Source: Actinomycetota bacterium
GTDB taxonomy: Bacteria; Actinomycetota; Acidimicrobiia; IMCC26256; PALSA-610
Direction: 5' to 3'
Assembly (NCBI GenBank): GCA_005772765.1
Contig: SXIR01000075.1
Location: 1 to 45,601, forward strand
DNA: 45,601 nt
Of this stretch, positions 9,283 to 17,060 are shown one piece after another (positions within the stretch are counted from its first letter, which is position 1; every line of letters starts with the position of its first letter). The position numbers and the translations under genes were made by a program. Below the pieces are notes generated by a model that searched no databases, was not told the origin of the DNA, and was given only the letters and a program-made list of their open reading frames with translations.

Positions 9283-9390
9283 ATGTCCCGCATCTCCACC
9301 GTCAAAGTTTCTGTTGCCGCCGTCGCGGTCGCCGCGGCTGGCTTGCTCGCCGGTCCCCTGGGCGTCGTCGCCACCCACGGCTGGCGCTGA
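9283..9390 (+). CDS. 35-residue hydrophobic peptide
   Basis: ATG 9283 to TGA 9390, preceded by TGAGGT (9271-9276) at a good ribosome-site spacing. The product starts MSRISTVKVS and has a strongly hydrophobic Ala/Val/Leu stretch at about residues 9-30, then ends ATHGWR. It could be a single-span membrane peptide or a signal-peptide-like secreted peptide. It is bounded by a dyad-rich leader upstream and a perfect terminator (9401-9430) 10 bases after its stop, which gives it the layout of an independent transcription unit. No homologue is recognised. It sits between the kinase/ATPase gene and the topoisomerase B gene. Confidence 0.6.
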   Translation: MSRISTVKVSVAAVAVAAAGLLAGPLGVVATHGWR

Positions 9391-9400
9391 GTTGTCGCGG

Positions 9401-9430
9401 TCGGGTCCGCCGCAACGACGGCGGACCCGA
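9401..9430. terminator. Perfect 12-bp bidirectional terminator stem
   Basis: TCGGGTCCGCCG (9401-9412) pairs perfectly with CGGCGGACCCGA (9419-9430) around the loop CAACGA. It lies between the stops of the small peptide gene (9390) and the topoisomerase B gene (9436). Confidence 0.8.
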
Positions 9431-9435
9431 TCAGC

Positions 9436-11385
9436 TCAGATATCGAGGAACCGCACGTCTTTGGCGTTCTCTTGAATCCAGGTCTTGCGGGCGTCGACAT
9501 CGTCGCCCATGAGTCGACTCAAGATGTCGTCACAGATCGCGGCTTGGTCGATGTCGATCCGTAGCAGTGAACGCGTCACCGGGTCCATGCAGGTCTCGCG
9601 CAACTCGGGATAGTCCATCTCGCCGAGACCTTTGAACCGAGCGAACACCAAGTTCCGATTCGGGTTCTCGTCGATGAAACGTTGGCGGCCCGTTTCGTCG
9701 TGGATGTAGGTCTTCGTCCCGCCGATCAACGTCGAAAACAGCGGCGGCTGCGCGACGTACAACCGACCGGCCTCCACGAGCGGCAACATCTGGCGGTAGA
9801 AGAACGTGATCAACAACGTTCGGATGTGACCGCCGTCGACATCGGCGTCGGAGAGAATCACGATGCGCTCGTAGCGCACCTTCTCGACATCGAAGTCCTT
9901 GCCGATGCCGCCTCCGATCGCCGCGACGAGCGACTGGATCTCGGCGTTCGCCAGGATCTTCTCGAGCGACGCGCGCTCCACGTTCAACACCTTGCCGCGC
10001 AGCGGCAGAATCGCCTGATTGCGCGGATCCCGAGCGTCGCGCGCCGACCCTCCGGCCGAGTTGCCTTCGACGATGAACAACTCGGTTCCCTCGGCGTTGC
10101 GTGACGAACAGTCCGCCAACTTGTCGGGCATACCGACGCCTTCGAGCGCGCTCTTGCGGCGCGTGAGCTCGCGTGCCGCCTTCGCAGCGGTACGGGCCCG
10201 AGCCGCCGACGACGCCTTGGTCACGATCGCTTTGGCCTGGTTCGGGTGTTCCTCCAGCCAGCGGCCGAATCGTTCGTTCGTCAGGCGCTCGACGAGCGAA
10301 CGGATCTCGGTGTTGCCCAACTTGGTCTTGGTCTGGCCTTCGAACTGGGGTTCGCGCAGTCGCACCGACACGATGGCGGTGAGGCCCTCGCGGACATCGT
10401 CGCCCTGGAGCGAGGTGTCCTTACCTTTCAGCAGCGAACGATCCTTGGCGTAGCGGTTGATCGCGTTGGTGAGCGCCCGCTTGAACCCCTCGGCGTGCAT
10501 TCCGCCCTCGGTCGTGCTGATGCCGTTGGCGAAGGTGTGCAGCCCCTCGTGATACCCCGTGTTCCACTGCCAGGCGACATCGACCTCGCCGTCGTCGTCG
10601 GCGGCCGAGAACGAACCGACGTCTTTGAAGATCGGCTCCTTCGACTGGTTCAGATGTCGGACGAAGTCGACAATGCCGCCGTCGAAACAGAACGTCGTTT
10701 CGTGCTGATGTCCCGGTCGCTCGTCGCGAAACCCGATCTGCAGTCCCTTGTTCAAGAACGCGGTGACCTGCAGGCGCTCCATGATGGTGGCCGCACGGAA
10801 CTCGATTTCTTCGAAGACCGCTGGATCGGGCCAGAACGTGATCGTGGTGCCGTTCCCGGCGCGTCCGGCCTTGCCGGTCAGTTTGAGCGGACCCTGGGGA
10901 ACGCCGGGCGCAACCTTCGTGCCTTGCTGCACCGACGCGTAACTCTGGCGATACACGTTGCCCTCGCGTCGCACCTCGAGCTCGAGTCGCGACGAGAGCG
11001 CGTTCACCACGCTGACGCCGACACCGTGCAGACCACCGCTGACCTTGTATCCGCCGTCGCCGAACTTTCCTCCGGCGTGCAACACCGTCAGCACGACCTC
11101 GGCCGCGGATTTGTTCTTGTACTTCGGGTGCTTGTCGACCGGAATGCCGCGTCCATTGTCGGCCACGCGACACGCCCCGTCGGCCTGGAGGACCACGTCG
11201 ATGCGGGTGCAGTGGCCAGCCATCGCCTCGTCGACCGAGTTGTCGACGACCTCCCAGACGAGGTGGTGCAAACCCTGGGGCCCGGTGGAACCGATGTACA
11301 TGCCCGGTCGCTTGCGCACGGGGTCGAGCCCCTCGAGCCCTTGAATCTGTTCGGCGTCGTATCCCGACTTCTTCCCCGCGGCCAT
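9436..11385 (-). CDS. parE: Type IIA topoisomerase subunit B (ParE/GyrB family)
   Basis: A 649-residue ATPase subunit starting at ATG 11385 ([10 protein letters not shown]); the open frame upstream is antisense to the beta-helix gene. The GHKL ATPase shows Glu45 and Asn49 ([11 protein letters not shown]), DNGRGIP at 76-82 and GGLHGVG at 117-123. The transducer loop QTK is at 351-353. The TOPRIM domain shows EGNSAGGS (440-447), PLRGK (461-465) and metal residues DADVDG (513-518). Asn442 replaces the usual Asp of EGDSAGGS. This is the position where Asp-to-Asn gives quinolone resistance in E. coli GyrB (D426N). It probably pairs with the A subunit at 730-3153, despite the 6.3 kb between the two genes. 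Confidence 0.88.
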   Translation of the reverse strand: MAAGKKSGYDAEQIQGLEGLDPVRKRPGMYIGSTGPQGLHHLVWEVVDNSVDEAMAGHCTRIDVVLQADGACRVADNGRGIPVDKHPKYKNKSAAEVVLTVLHAGGKFGDGGYKVSGGLHGVGVSVVNALSSRLELEVRREGNVYRQSYASVQQGTKVAPGVPQGPLKLTGKAGRAGNGTTITFWPDPAVFEEIEFRAATIMERLQVTAFLNKGLQIGFRDERPGHQHETTFCFDGGIVDFVRHLNQSKEPIFKDVGSFSAADDDGEVDVAWQWNTGYHEGLHTFANGISTTEGGMHAEGFKRALTNAINRYAKDRSLLKGKDTSLQGDDVREGLTAIVSVRLREPQFEGQTKTKLGNTEIRSLVERLTNERFGRWLEEHPNQAKAIVTKASSAARARTAAKAARELTRRKSALEGVGMPDKLADCSSRNAEGTELFIVEGNSAGGSARDARDPRNQAILPLRGKVLNVERASLEKILANAEIQSLVAAIGGGIGKDFDVEKVRYERIVILSDADVDGGHIRTLLITFFYRQMLPLVEAGRLYVAQPPLFSTLIGGTKTYIHDETGRQRFIDENPNRNLVFARFKGLGEMDYPELRETCMDPVTRSLLRIDIDQAAICDDILSRLMGDDVDARKTWIQENAKDVRFLDI

Positions 11386-11541
11386 TGGGCCGAATCTACC
11401 GACGGGCTCGGACATCGCCGAACCCATCCCCGACGACGGCGACGTGCCACCACGCGCAGGGCTACCTCGACACCTCGATCGTCGACGCCAGCACGAGTCG
11501 GCCGCGAGTTTCGGCGTTGGAGCGGCTGGCACAATGGGGCG

Positions 11542-12975
11542 ATGATGGAGCCACGACGGCCGACGCGGATTTTGGCCGTTTGCGGCATGGCCGTCGCCGT
11601 CACCCTCACGACCACGATGACGGCAACGACGCCAGCGGCACCGCAAGCCCCGGAGCGCATCGCCGTTCCCGACACGATCGACCCGACCGGCGAGACCGAC
11701 GTGTCGGCGGAACTCGGTACGTTCATCGCATTGGCGCCCGCAGGAGCGATCGTCGAGTTCGCCGAAGCTGCCACCTACCGCATCGACGCCGGACTCGAGA
11801 TCCGACGCGTCGGTTCGATCACCATCGACGGCAACGATGCGACGCTGCTCGCTCCCGACGATGGCGCCACCGCCGATCCGCCACGCCGCGCCCAACGCAG
11901 CCGTTGGCCGCGCAACCGCCGGATGCTCGCAATCGTCGGCACCGACCAGGTCACGATCCGAGATCTCACGATCGACGGGCCCAACCCTCGCGCGACGTTC
12001 GTTCCCGAACTCGAAGGTCAAGCCGGAGTCTTCGTCGCTCGTTCCAACTTCGTGACGCTCGACCGCATCGCCGTACGCGAGGTCTACGGGGATGGGGTCT
12101 ACGTCACGGGCACCAGCCAAGCGGTCGTCGTCGTGAACAGCGAGTTCGAGTCGATCGGACGCCAAGGCATCGCCATCGTGCAGGGCACCGACATCCAAAT
12201 CACCGCCAATTCCTTCGACAAGGTGGCGCGATCGGTCGTCGATGTCGAACCGACCCGCAACGCAGAGGTGCGCAACGTCGACATCCGCGACAACACGATC
12301 GGCGACTACGAGAACTTCGCGCTCGCCGCAGCAGGCGGTGGCCCGAACGTCGACGACATCGTGTTCACCGACAACTCGATCACCGGCGGCCGCGGCCTGA
12401 GCGTCTTCGCGGGAGTCCCTCGCCAACCGCGGTCCGGCCTCACGATCACCAACAACCGCTCGCAGGTCCCGTCGACCGCAGCAATCGGCCCGACCCCGCT
12501 GCAGATCACGAACTACTCCGAGGTCACGATCGAACGCAATACGAGCACAGTCACCAACGGCACCGACGTCGTCACGCTGAACGCGGTGTGTGCGGTCGAG
12601 ATCGCCGACAACGTGTGGCCCGGCGCGCGGCGCGAGGTCGTCGAGATCGCCGACTGTGGCGCGTTGGCGGAGCCGCCACCAACGGTTGCCATCCCTCCGC
12701 GCACCACGCAGCCGACCGACCCCAACGCGTCGACCTCGACGTCGACTGCGGGGCCCGCGGTCACGAAGTCCGACCCCGACAGCCCCGACAACCCCGACAA
12801 CCTCGACAACCTCGACAAACCTGGCGACGATGGCGACGACGCAGTGCCCGCCGGCGCGGCGTTGGTCATTGGGCTCGTACTGGGCGCACTGGGAATGCTC
12901 GTCGTACAGCGCCGTGCCTCGCGCGCACCCGGAGCTCTCGCCGACAGCAACGACGCTGATCGTCAGGCGAGATAA
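11542..12975 (+). CDS. Secreted, membrane-anchored right-handed beta-helix protein
   Basis: A 477-residue protein starting at the tandem ATG 11542/11545. An N-terminal hydrophobic segment (about 10-30) acts as a signal peptide. Residues 55-375 carry repeated rungs of the parallel beta-helix type (for example VTIRDLTIDG, IQITANSFDKV, DIVFTDNSITGG, LTITNNRS), as in pectate-lyase-fold carbohydrate-active or surface proteins. A Thr/Ser/Pro linker and a PDN/LDN repeat (about 411-428) lead to a C-terminal membrane span (about 434-456) and a basic tail, so the helix would sit outside the cell. No LPXTG motif. Substrate unknown. Its 3' end overlaps the convergent MaoC gene by 13 bp. Confidence 0.75.
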   Translation: MMEPRRPTRILAVCGMAVAVTLTTTMTATTPAAPQAPERIAVPDTIDPTGETDVSAELGTFIALAPAGAIVEFAEAATYRIDAGLEIRRVGSITIDGNDATLLAPDDGATADPPRRAQRSRWPRNRRMLAIVGTDQVTIRDLTIDGPNPRATFVPELEGQAGVFVARSNFVTLDRIAVREVYGDGVYVTGTSQAVVVVNSEFESIGRQGIAIVQGTDIQITANSFDKVARSVVDVEPTRNAEVRNVDIRDNTIGDYENFALAAAGGGPNVDDIVFTDNSITGGRGLSVFAGVPRQPRSGLTITNNRSQVPSTAAIGPTPLQITNYSEVTIERNTSTVTNGTDVVTLNAVCAVEIADNVWPGARREVVEIADCGALAEPPPTVAIPPRTTQPTDPNASTSTSTAGPAVTKSDPDSPDNPDNLDNLDKPGDDGDDAVPAGAALVIGLVLGALGMLVVQRRASRAPGALADSNDADRQAR

Positions 12976-13415
12976 CGGCTGACCGTCTCGACGACGGCGG
13001 CCGGCTTTGCCTCACCTTCGATCTCGATCGTGATGGCGACGACGGCTTGGGCACCACCCGCAACGTCGCTGACCTCTTGGACCGATCCGGTCGCTCGCAC
13101 GCGCGAACCGGCTTTCACCGGGGTGATGAATCGCGCCTTGTTCACGCCGTAGTTGATCCCCATGCTCACGCCGTCGACGGTCGCGAGCTCGGCGAGGAAC
13201 GGTGCGCACAAACTCATCGTCAGGTAGCCGTGCGCGATCGGTGCCCCGAACGGCCCAGCCTTCGCGGCGTCGACATCGACATGGATCCACTGATGATCTC
13301 CGGTCGCGTCCGCGAAGCCGTTGATCATCGCCTGTGAGATCGTCCGCCATTCGGTCGGTCCGAGTTGCGCACCAACGGCGGCCCGCAGTGCATCGAGGTT
13401 CGCGTACGTCGTCAT
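12963..13415 (-). CDS. MaoC-like (R)-specific enoyl-CoA hydratase
   Basis: A 150-residue hot-dog-fold protein of the MaoC/NodN type. The hydratase dyad is visible as TGDHQWIH with Asp40 and His45, followed by GPFGAPIAHGYLTMSL, the usual overhang segment. The family hydrates trans-2-enoyl-CoA to (R)-3-hydroxyacyl-CoA. Start ATG 13415. It is divergent from the SDR gene at 13543 across 127 bp, and the pair would suit consecutive steps of an acyl-CoA beta-oxidation-like route. Real substrate unknown. Confidence 0.85.
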   Translation of the reverse strand: MTTYANLDALRAAVGAQLGPTEWRTISQAMINGFADATGDHQWIHVDVDAAKAGPFGAPIAHGYLTMSLCAPFLAELATVDGVSMGINYGVNKARFITPVKAGSRVRATGSVQEVSDVAGGAQAVVAITIEIEGEAKPAAVVETVSRYLA

Positions 13416-13542
13416 GGGCGCAGTCTCGCACGCGGGATCTTCGAGGCCACATCCCGTCGCGATCGCGGCCGGCGAGGCTGGCGAGCCGCATCCGGGCCAG
13501 AAGGGTTCGCCCGTCGGGCACGCGCCGAATTAGCGTCGGGGC

Positions 13543-14310
13543 ATGCAGATCAACGGGGCAGTCGCGTTCGTCACAGGTGGAGCTTCCGGGCTCGGAGAAG
13601 CAACCGCGCGCCGGTTACACGCACACGGTGCGGCCGTCGCCATCATCGACAAGAACGCCGAACGCGGCAAGCAGGTCGAAGCCGACCTCGGCGAACGGGT
13701 CCGATACATCGAGACCGACGTGACCTCGGGCGAGTCGGTCCAGGCCGCCCTCGACGCCGCCGCCGATCTCGGGCCGTTGCGCATCGCGGTCAACTGCGCC
13801 GGCTCGGGCATGGCTGGGCGCACGATCGGCAAGGACGGCGCGCCCCACGACCTGAGCATCTACGAGTGGGTCATCAAACTCAACCTCATCGGCACGTTCA
13901 ACGTGGCGTCGCGTGCTGCGGCCGTCATCAGCCAACAAGCGCCCAACGCCGACGGTGAACGTGGTGTCATCGTCAACACGGCATCCATTGCCGCGTTCGA
14001 CGGGCAGATCGGCCAAGTCGCCTACTCGTCGAGCAAGGGCGGCATCGTCGGCATGACCCTACCGATGGCACGCGACCTCGCCGTCGTCGGCATTCGCGTC
14101 ATGACCATCGCGCCCGGCAGCTTCGAGACGCCGATCTTCGGTTTCGTTCCGCAGGAGATGAAGGACGGCTTGAGCTCGATCGTGCCGTTCCCGAACCGCA
14201 TGGGCATTCCCGACGAGTTCGCGCAACTGGTGCAGCACATCGCCGAGAACCCGTACCTCAACGGCGAGACGATTCGCATCGACGGCGCAGTGCGGTTCCC
14301 GCCGAAGTAG
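13543..14310 (+). CDS. SDR, 3-hydroxyacyl-CoA dehydrogenase type-2-like
   Basis: A 255-residue classical short-chain dehydrogenase. TGGASGLG (11-18) binds the dinucleotide and Asp36 after the second strand predicts NAD preference. NCAG (84-87), Ser148, Tyr161 and Lys165 form the active site. The overall sequence, including the C-terminal GETIRIDGAVRFPPK region, resembles HSD10-type 3-hydroxyacyl-CoA (2-methyl-3-hydroxybutyryl-CoA) dehydrogenases. The start is ATG 13543 with an AT-rich spot (GAATTAGCG) just upstream, so the transcript may have a very short leader. The stop abuts the convergent amidohydrolase stop with no gap. Confidence 0.85.
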   Translation: MQINGAVAFVTGGASGLGEATARRLHAHGAAVAIIDKNAERGKQVEADLGERVRYIETDVTSGESVQAALDAAADLGPLRIAVNCAGSGMAGRTIGKDGAPHDLSIYEWVIKLNLIGTFNVASRAAAVISQQAPNADGERGVIVNTASIAAFDGQIGQVAYSSSKGGIVGMTLPMARDLAVVGIRVMTIAPGSFETPIFGFVPQEMKDGLSSIVPFPNRMGIPDEFAQLVQHIAENPYLNGETIRIDGAVRFPPK

Positions 14311-15498
14311 TTACGCAGACGTCGCGTTGATCAACGCAAGTCCGTTGTCGCGCATGATCGCGCGAATCTCCGCGTCGGTGAACCCTTCGAGATCCTGCAC
14401 GAAACTGCACGGATCCGCCAACCCCTCGGCGTGCGGATAGTCGCTACCGAACAACATCTGATCGATCCCGAGCACTTCTTTCACCTGGGCCAGATCATCC
14501 TCGTAGTACGGCGAGACCCACACGTGGCTGCGGAGTTGTTCGACGGGATCGTGCGCGAACGCCGACGGTCGTTGGGCGTAGGACTTCTTGAGGAATCGCG
14601 CCAACGGTTCGATCCAATCGCTCCCGCTCTCGATCGTGGCAACGCGCGCGCCGGGATGGCGCGAGAAGACACCGTGGCAGATCAGCGCACCGATCGTGTC
14701 GTGGATCGGTCGGTGACCACCGATCAACTGATGGAATGGGTCGTACTTGAAGGCCTGCATTTCTTCGTGTTCGCCCCAGTGCTCGAGGAACGCCGAGTAT
14801 CCCGCGTTGCCCGAGTGGTAGGCGGCGACGATGCCGGCCTCGGCGACGCGCGCCCAGAACGGATCGAACATGGGATCACCCGGCGACTTCGGTCCGGAGG
14901 CAGTGTGGATCGGCCCAGAACGCATCACGATCACGCGAGCGCCGTTGTCGATCACCCAGTCGAGTTCGGCAGCGGCAGCCGCTGGATCCATAAGCGTGAT
15001 GTACGGAGCGCTGAGCAACCTGCCGTCGAAATCGAACGACCAGTCGTCGAGCAACCACTGGTTGAACGAGTGGAACGCGACGTGACAGGCCTCGACGTCA
15101 CCGATGAGCGCTTCTTCCATCCCGACGCCGAGGGTCGGAAACACGAAACAGCGTTCAACGTGTTGCGCATCGAGTTGTGAGACGCGCGCCGTCGGGTTGC
15201 GATATCCGGGGTGAATCGGTTCGAGAGCACCGAACGCCGCGCGAATGTCGTCGCCCGCAATTTTGCCCCGGAAGTAGTCGTCGAGGCAGCCCGGGCGCGC
15301 GACGGGATCGAACAGCGGGTTGGGAATGAAGCGATTGATCCGACCGCCGACCAAGAGGCGTTCCTTGCCATCGATGGTCGCCCACTGCATGGTGCGGCGC
15401 TCCATCCCGTTGGGAAGGTGCCGGGTGAAGGCATCGCGGGGTTCGTAGTAGTGGTGATCGGCGTCGAACGCCGCGTAGCCGAGGTCGGTGTACTCCAT
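14311..15498 (-). CDS. Amidohydrolase family 2 (TIM-barrel metal hydrolase/decarboxylase)
   Basis: A 395-residue protein starting at ATG 15498 (MEYTDLGYAAFDADHHYYEP). The N-terminal DADHHYYEP is the amidohydrolase_2 metal motif. YHSGN (mid-protein) and LFGSDYPHAEG near the C-terminus supply the remaining metal ligands. Relatives include ACMSD-like decarboxylases and many uncharacterised actinobacterial hydrolases near lipid and steroid catabolism genes. A perfect KstR-type palindrome (15510-15523) sits 12 bp upstream of the start, so repression by a TetR-type regulator is likely. The longer open frame to 15981 is antisense to speE. Confidence 0.8.
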   Translation of the reverse strand: MEYTDLGYAAFDADHHYYEPRDAFTRHLPNGMERRTMQWATIDGKERLLVGGRINRFIPNPLFDPVARPGCLDDYFRGKIAGDDIRAAFGALEPIHPGYRNPTARVSQLDAQHVERCFVFPTLGVGMEEALIGDVEACHVAFHSFNQWLLDDWSFDFDGRLLSAPYITLMDPAAAAAELDWVIDNGARVIVMRSGPIHTASGPKSPGDPMFDPFWARVAEAGIVAAYHSGNAGYSAFLEHWGEHEEMQAFKYDPFHQLIGGHRPIHDTIGALICHGVFSRHPGARVATIESGSDWIEPLARFLKKSYAQRPSAFAHDPVEQLRSHVWVSPYYEDDLAQVKEVLGIDQMLFGSDYPHAEGLADPCSFVQDLEGFTDAEIRAIMRDNGLALINATSA

Positions 15499-15509
15499 CT
15501 CCCGAACCC

Positions 15510-15523
15510 TAGAACGCGTTCTA
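15510..15523 (-). promoter_or_regulatory. KstR-type TetR operator
   Basis: TAGAACGCGTTCTA is a perfect 14-bp palindrome matching the form TnnAACnnGTTnnA known for the mycobacterial sterol-catabolism repressor KstR. It lies 12 bp before the amidohydrolase start. I found no second copy in the window. Confidence 0.65.
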
Positions 15524-15552
15524 CCGGTGCACCACCCGCCCGACGATTCCCC

Positions 15553-15601
15553 GTTTCCCGGAGCGTTCGCTGCGAAATCCGCAACTAACTCTCCGGGAAA
15601 C
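15553..15601. terminator. Perfect 11-bp stem after speE
   Basis: GTTTCCCGGAG (15553-15563) pairs with CTCCGGGAAAC (15591-15601), with a 27-base spacer. It begins 13 bases after the speE stop on the minus strand, so it probably ends the speD-speE transcript before the amidohydrolase promoter. Confidence 0.6.
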
Positions 15602-15613
15602 AGGAAATGGGGG

Positions 15614-16564
15614 TTACGGGTGGGTCCAACCTGCGGCGCCGTGGGTCTGCGGTGGGCGAGCATCGGTGTAGATCTTCGTGTCGCTCGCGATCGCCGCTTC
15701 GACGAACGGCACCGGCGCCAAGAGGCCCGCCGCGACATCGGGATCGACAGCACGCAAGGCGCCGAGCACCTCGGCCGGAACGTCCCCGATGGCCGCAACG
15801 ACGCGTGCGCGAATCGGCCGGTCGCTGGCGACCGCGAACCCGAGCGACCGGCCATAGACCGGCGCGTTGCACGGATACGACCACGCCTCGGCGAACACCG
15901 CTCGCATCGTCCGCACGACGCGAGCGTGAAGATCGAGTTCGATCGGCGACCACGGGCCGGCCTGCACGGCCACCACCCCACCGGGTCGCAGCACCGAACG
16001 CATCGAAGCGAAGAACTCCTGGGTGAAACAAAACGTCGACGGTCCGTCCTCGACCGGGTCGGTCATATCGGACACGATCACGTCGAACCGCTCGTCGGTC
16101 GTGCGGAGGAACTCGACCGCGTCGGCGGCCCGCACCTCGGCGCGCGCGTCGTCGAATGACCCTTGGTGCCACGCGCGCAAATGCTCACGAGCGATCGCGA
16201 TGAGGTCACCGTCGATGTCGATCATGAGGGCGCGTTCGACGCTCGGCCAACGCAGGACTTCCCGCAGCGTTGCGCCCTCGCCGCCTCCGAGTACGAGCAC
16301 ACTGCGCGGGGTCGACGCGGCGAACATCGCCGGCTGGACCAAGGCCTCGTGGTAGATGAACTCGTCGTTCGCGCTCGACTGCACGATGCCGTCGAGCATC
16401 AGCATTCGTCCGAACGCGGGCGTGTCGCCAATCCAGACGTGTTGGTAATCGGTCGATCGCTCGACCACGACTGCGGTGGCGCCGTGCTCGTAGCGATCCC
16501 AGGGCGTGATCGTCTCTCGGACCCACGTCGTCGCGGATGTCGGAAGCGGTTCGCGCTGGCTCAC
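15614..16564 (-). CDS. speE: Spermidine synthase (polyamine aminopropyltransferase)
   Basis: A 316-residue protein. The N-terminal beta domain contains YQHVWIGDTPAFGRMLMLDG and the substrate motif EFIYHEALVQPAM. The Rossmann fold shows VLVLGGGEGATLREV for decarboxylated SAM, and FDVIVSDMTDPVEDGPS as the catalytic Asp loop. It transfers aminopropyl from decarboxylated SAM to putrescine or a related amine. It overlaps speD by 4 bp (16561-16564), indicating translational coupling. Whether the product is spermidine or a longer polyamine cannot be read from sequence. Confidence 0.88.
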   Translation of the reverse strand: MSQREPLPTSATTWVRETITPWDRYEHGATAVVVERSTDYQHVWIGDTPAFGRMLMLDGIVQSSANDEFIYHEALVQPAMFAASTPRSVLVLGGGEGATLREVLRWPSVERALMIDIDGDLIAIAREHLRAWHQGSFDDARAEVRAADAVEFLRTTDERFDVIVSDMTDPVEDGPSTFCFTQEFFASMRSVLRPGGVVAVQAGPWSPIELDLHARVVRTMRAVFAEAWSYPCNAPVYGRSLGFAVASDRPIRARVVAAIGDVPAEVLGALRAVDPDVAAGLLAPVPFVEAAIASDTKIYTDARPPQTHGAAGWTHP

Positions 16565-17001
16565 TCGTTCGAGACCGGGAATCGCGCCGCCGAGGGACGA
16601 CCCCGATCGACTCGGGCCCGCTCGGCATAGGTGGCTCCCAACCGCAACTCGATGAGGTCACACGCGGCGCGGGGATCGGTCGCCGAGCCGCACGTGTACA
16701 CGTCGATGGTGGCGGTTCCGATTTCGGGCCAGGTATGCACCGACAGATGCGACTCGGCCAAGACGCAGATCGCCGAGACGCCGTGCGGCTCGAAGCGATG
16801 GTGATGCGTGGCCAAGACCGTGGCTCCGGCTTTCTCCGCGGCTTCGACCGCGAGGCCCACGAGACCGAGTTCATCGTCGAGGATCGAGGAAGTGCACCCG
16901 AACAGATCGAGGAGGTAGTGCGTACCCTGCGACGCCGTGTAATCGACATTCGCAGGCGGATGAGACGTGATGACGGGTTGGTCGTTCAGTTCGGTTTCCA
17001 C
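16561..17001 (-). CDS. speD: S-adenosylmethionine decarboxylase proenzyme
   Basis: A 146-residue prokaryotic class 1B AdoMet decarboxylase, which makes the aminopropyl donor for SpeE. It self-cleaves before Ser84 in LAESHLSVHTWPE to make the pyruvoyl group. His89 and Cys104 match the family's processing and catalytic residues. The start is GTG 17001 with a GGGGAGG ribosome site overlapping it. It has an extra 20-residue N-tail relative to the Thermotoga-type enzyme. First gene of the speD-speE operon; a 59-bp gap separates it from the upstream glycerophosphodiesterase. Confidence 0.9.
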   Translation of the reverse strand: METELNDQPVITSHPPANVDYTASQGTHYLLDLFGCTSSILDDELGLVGLAVEAAEKAGATVLATHHHRFEPHGVSAICVLAESHLSVHTWPEIGTATIDVYTCGSATDPRAACDLIELRLGATYAERARVDRGRPSAARFPVSNE

Positions 17002-17060
17002 CTCCCCTCGGGGACGCAGTCACTGCCACGTCCGGGACACGAGGTTCGCACGATACCGAG

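Noticed and set aside
11386-12426. N-terminal extension of the topoisomerase B frame
   Set aside because: Antisense to the beta-helix gene; the canonical GHKL N-terminus begins at 11385.
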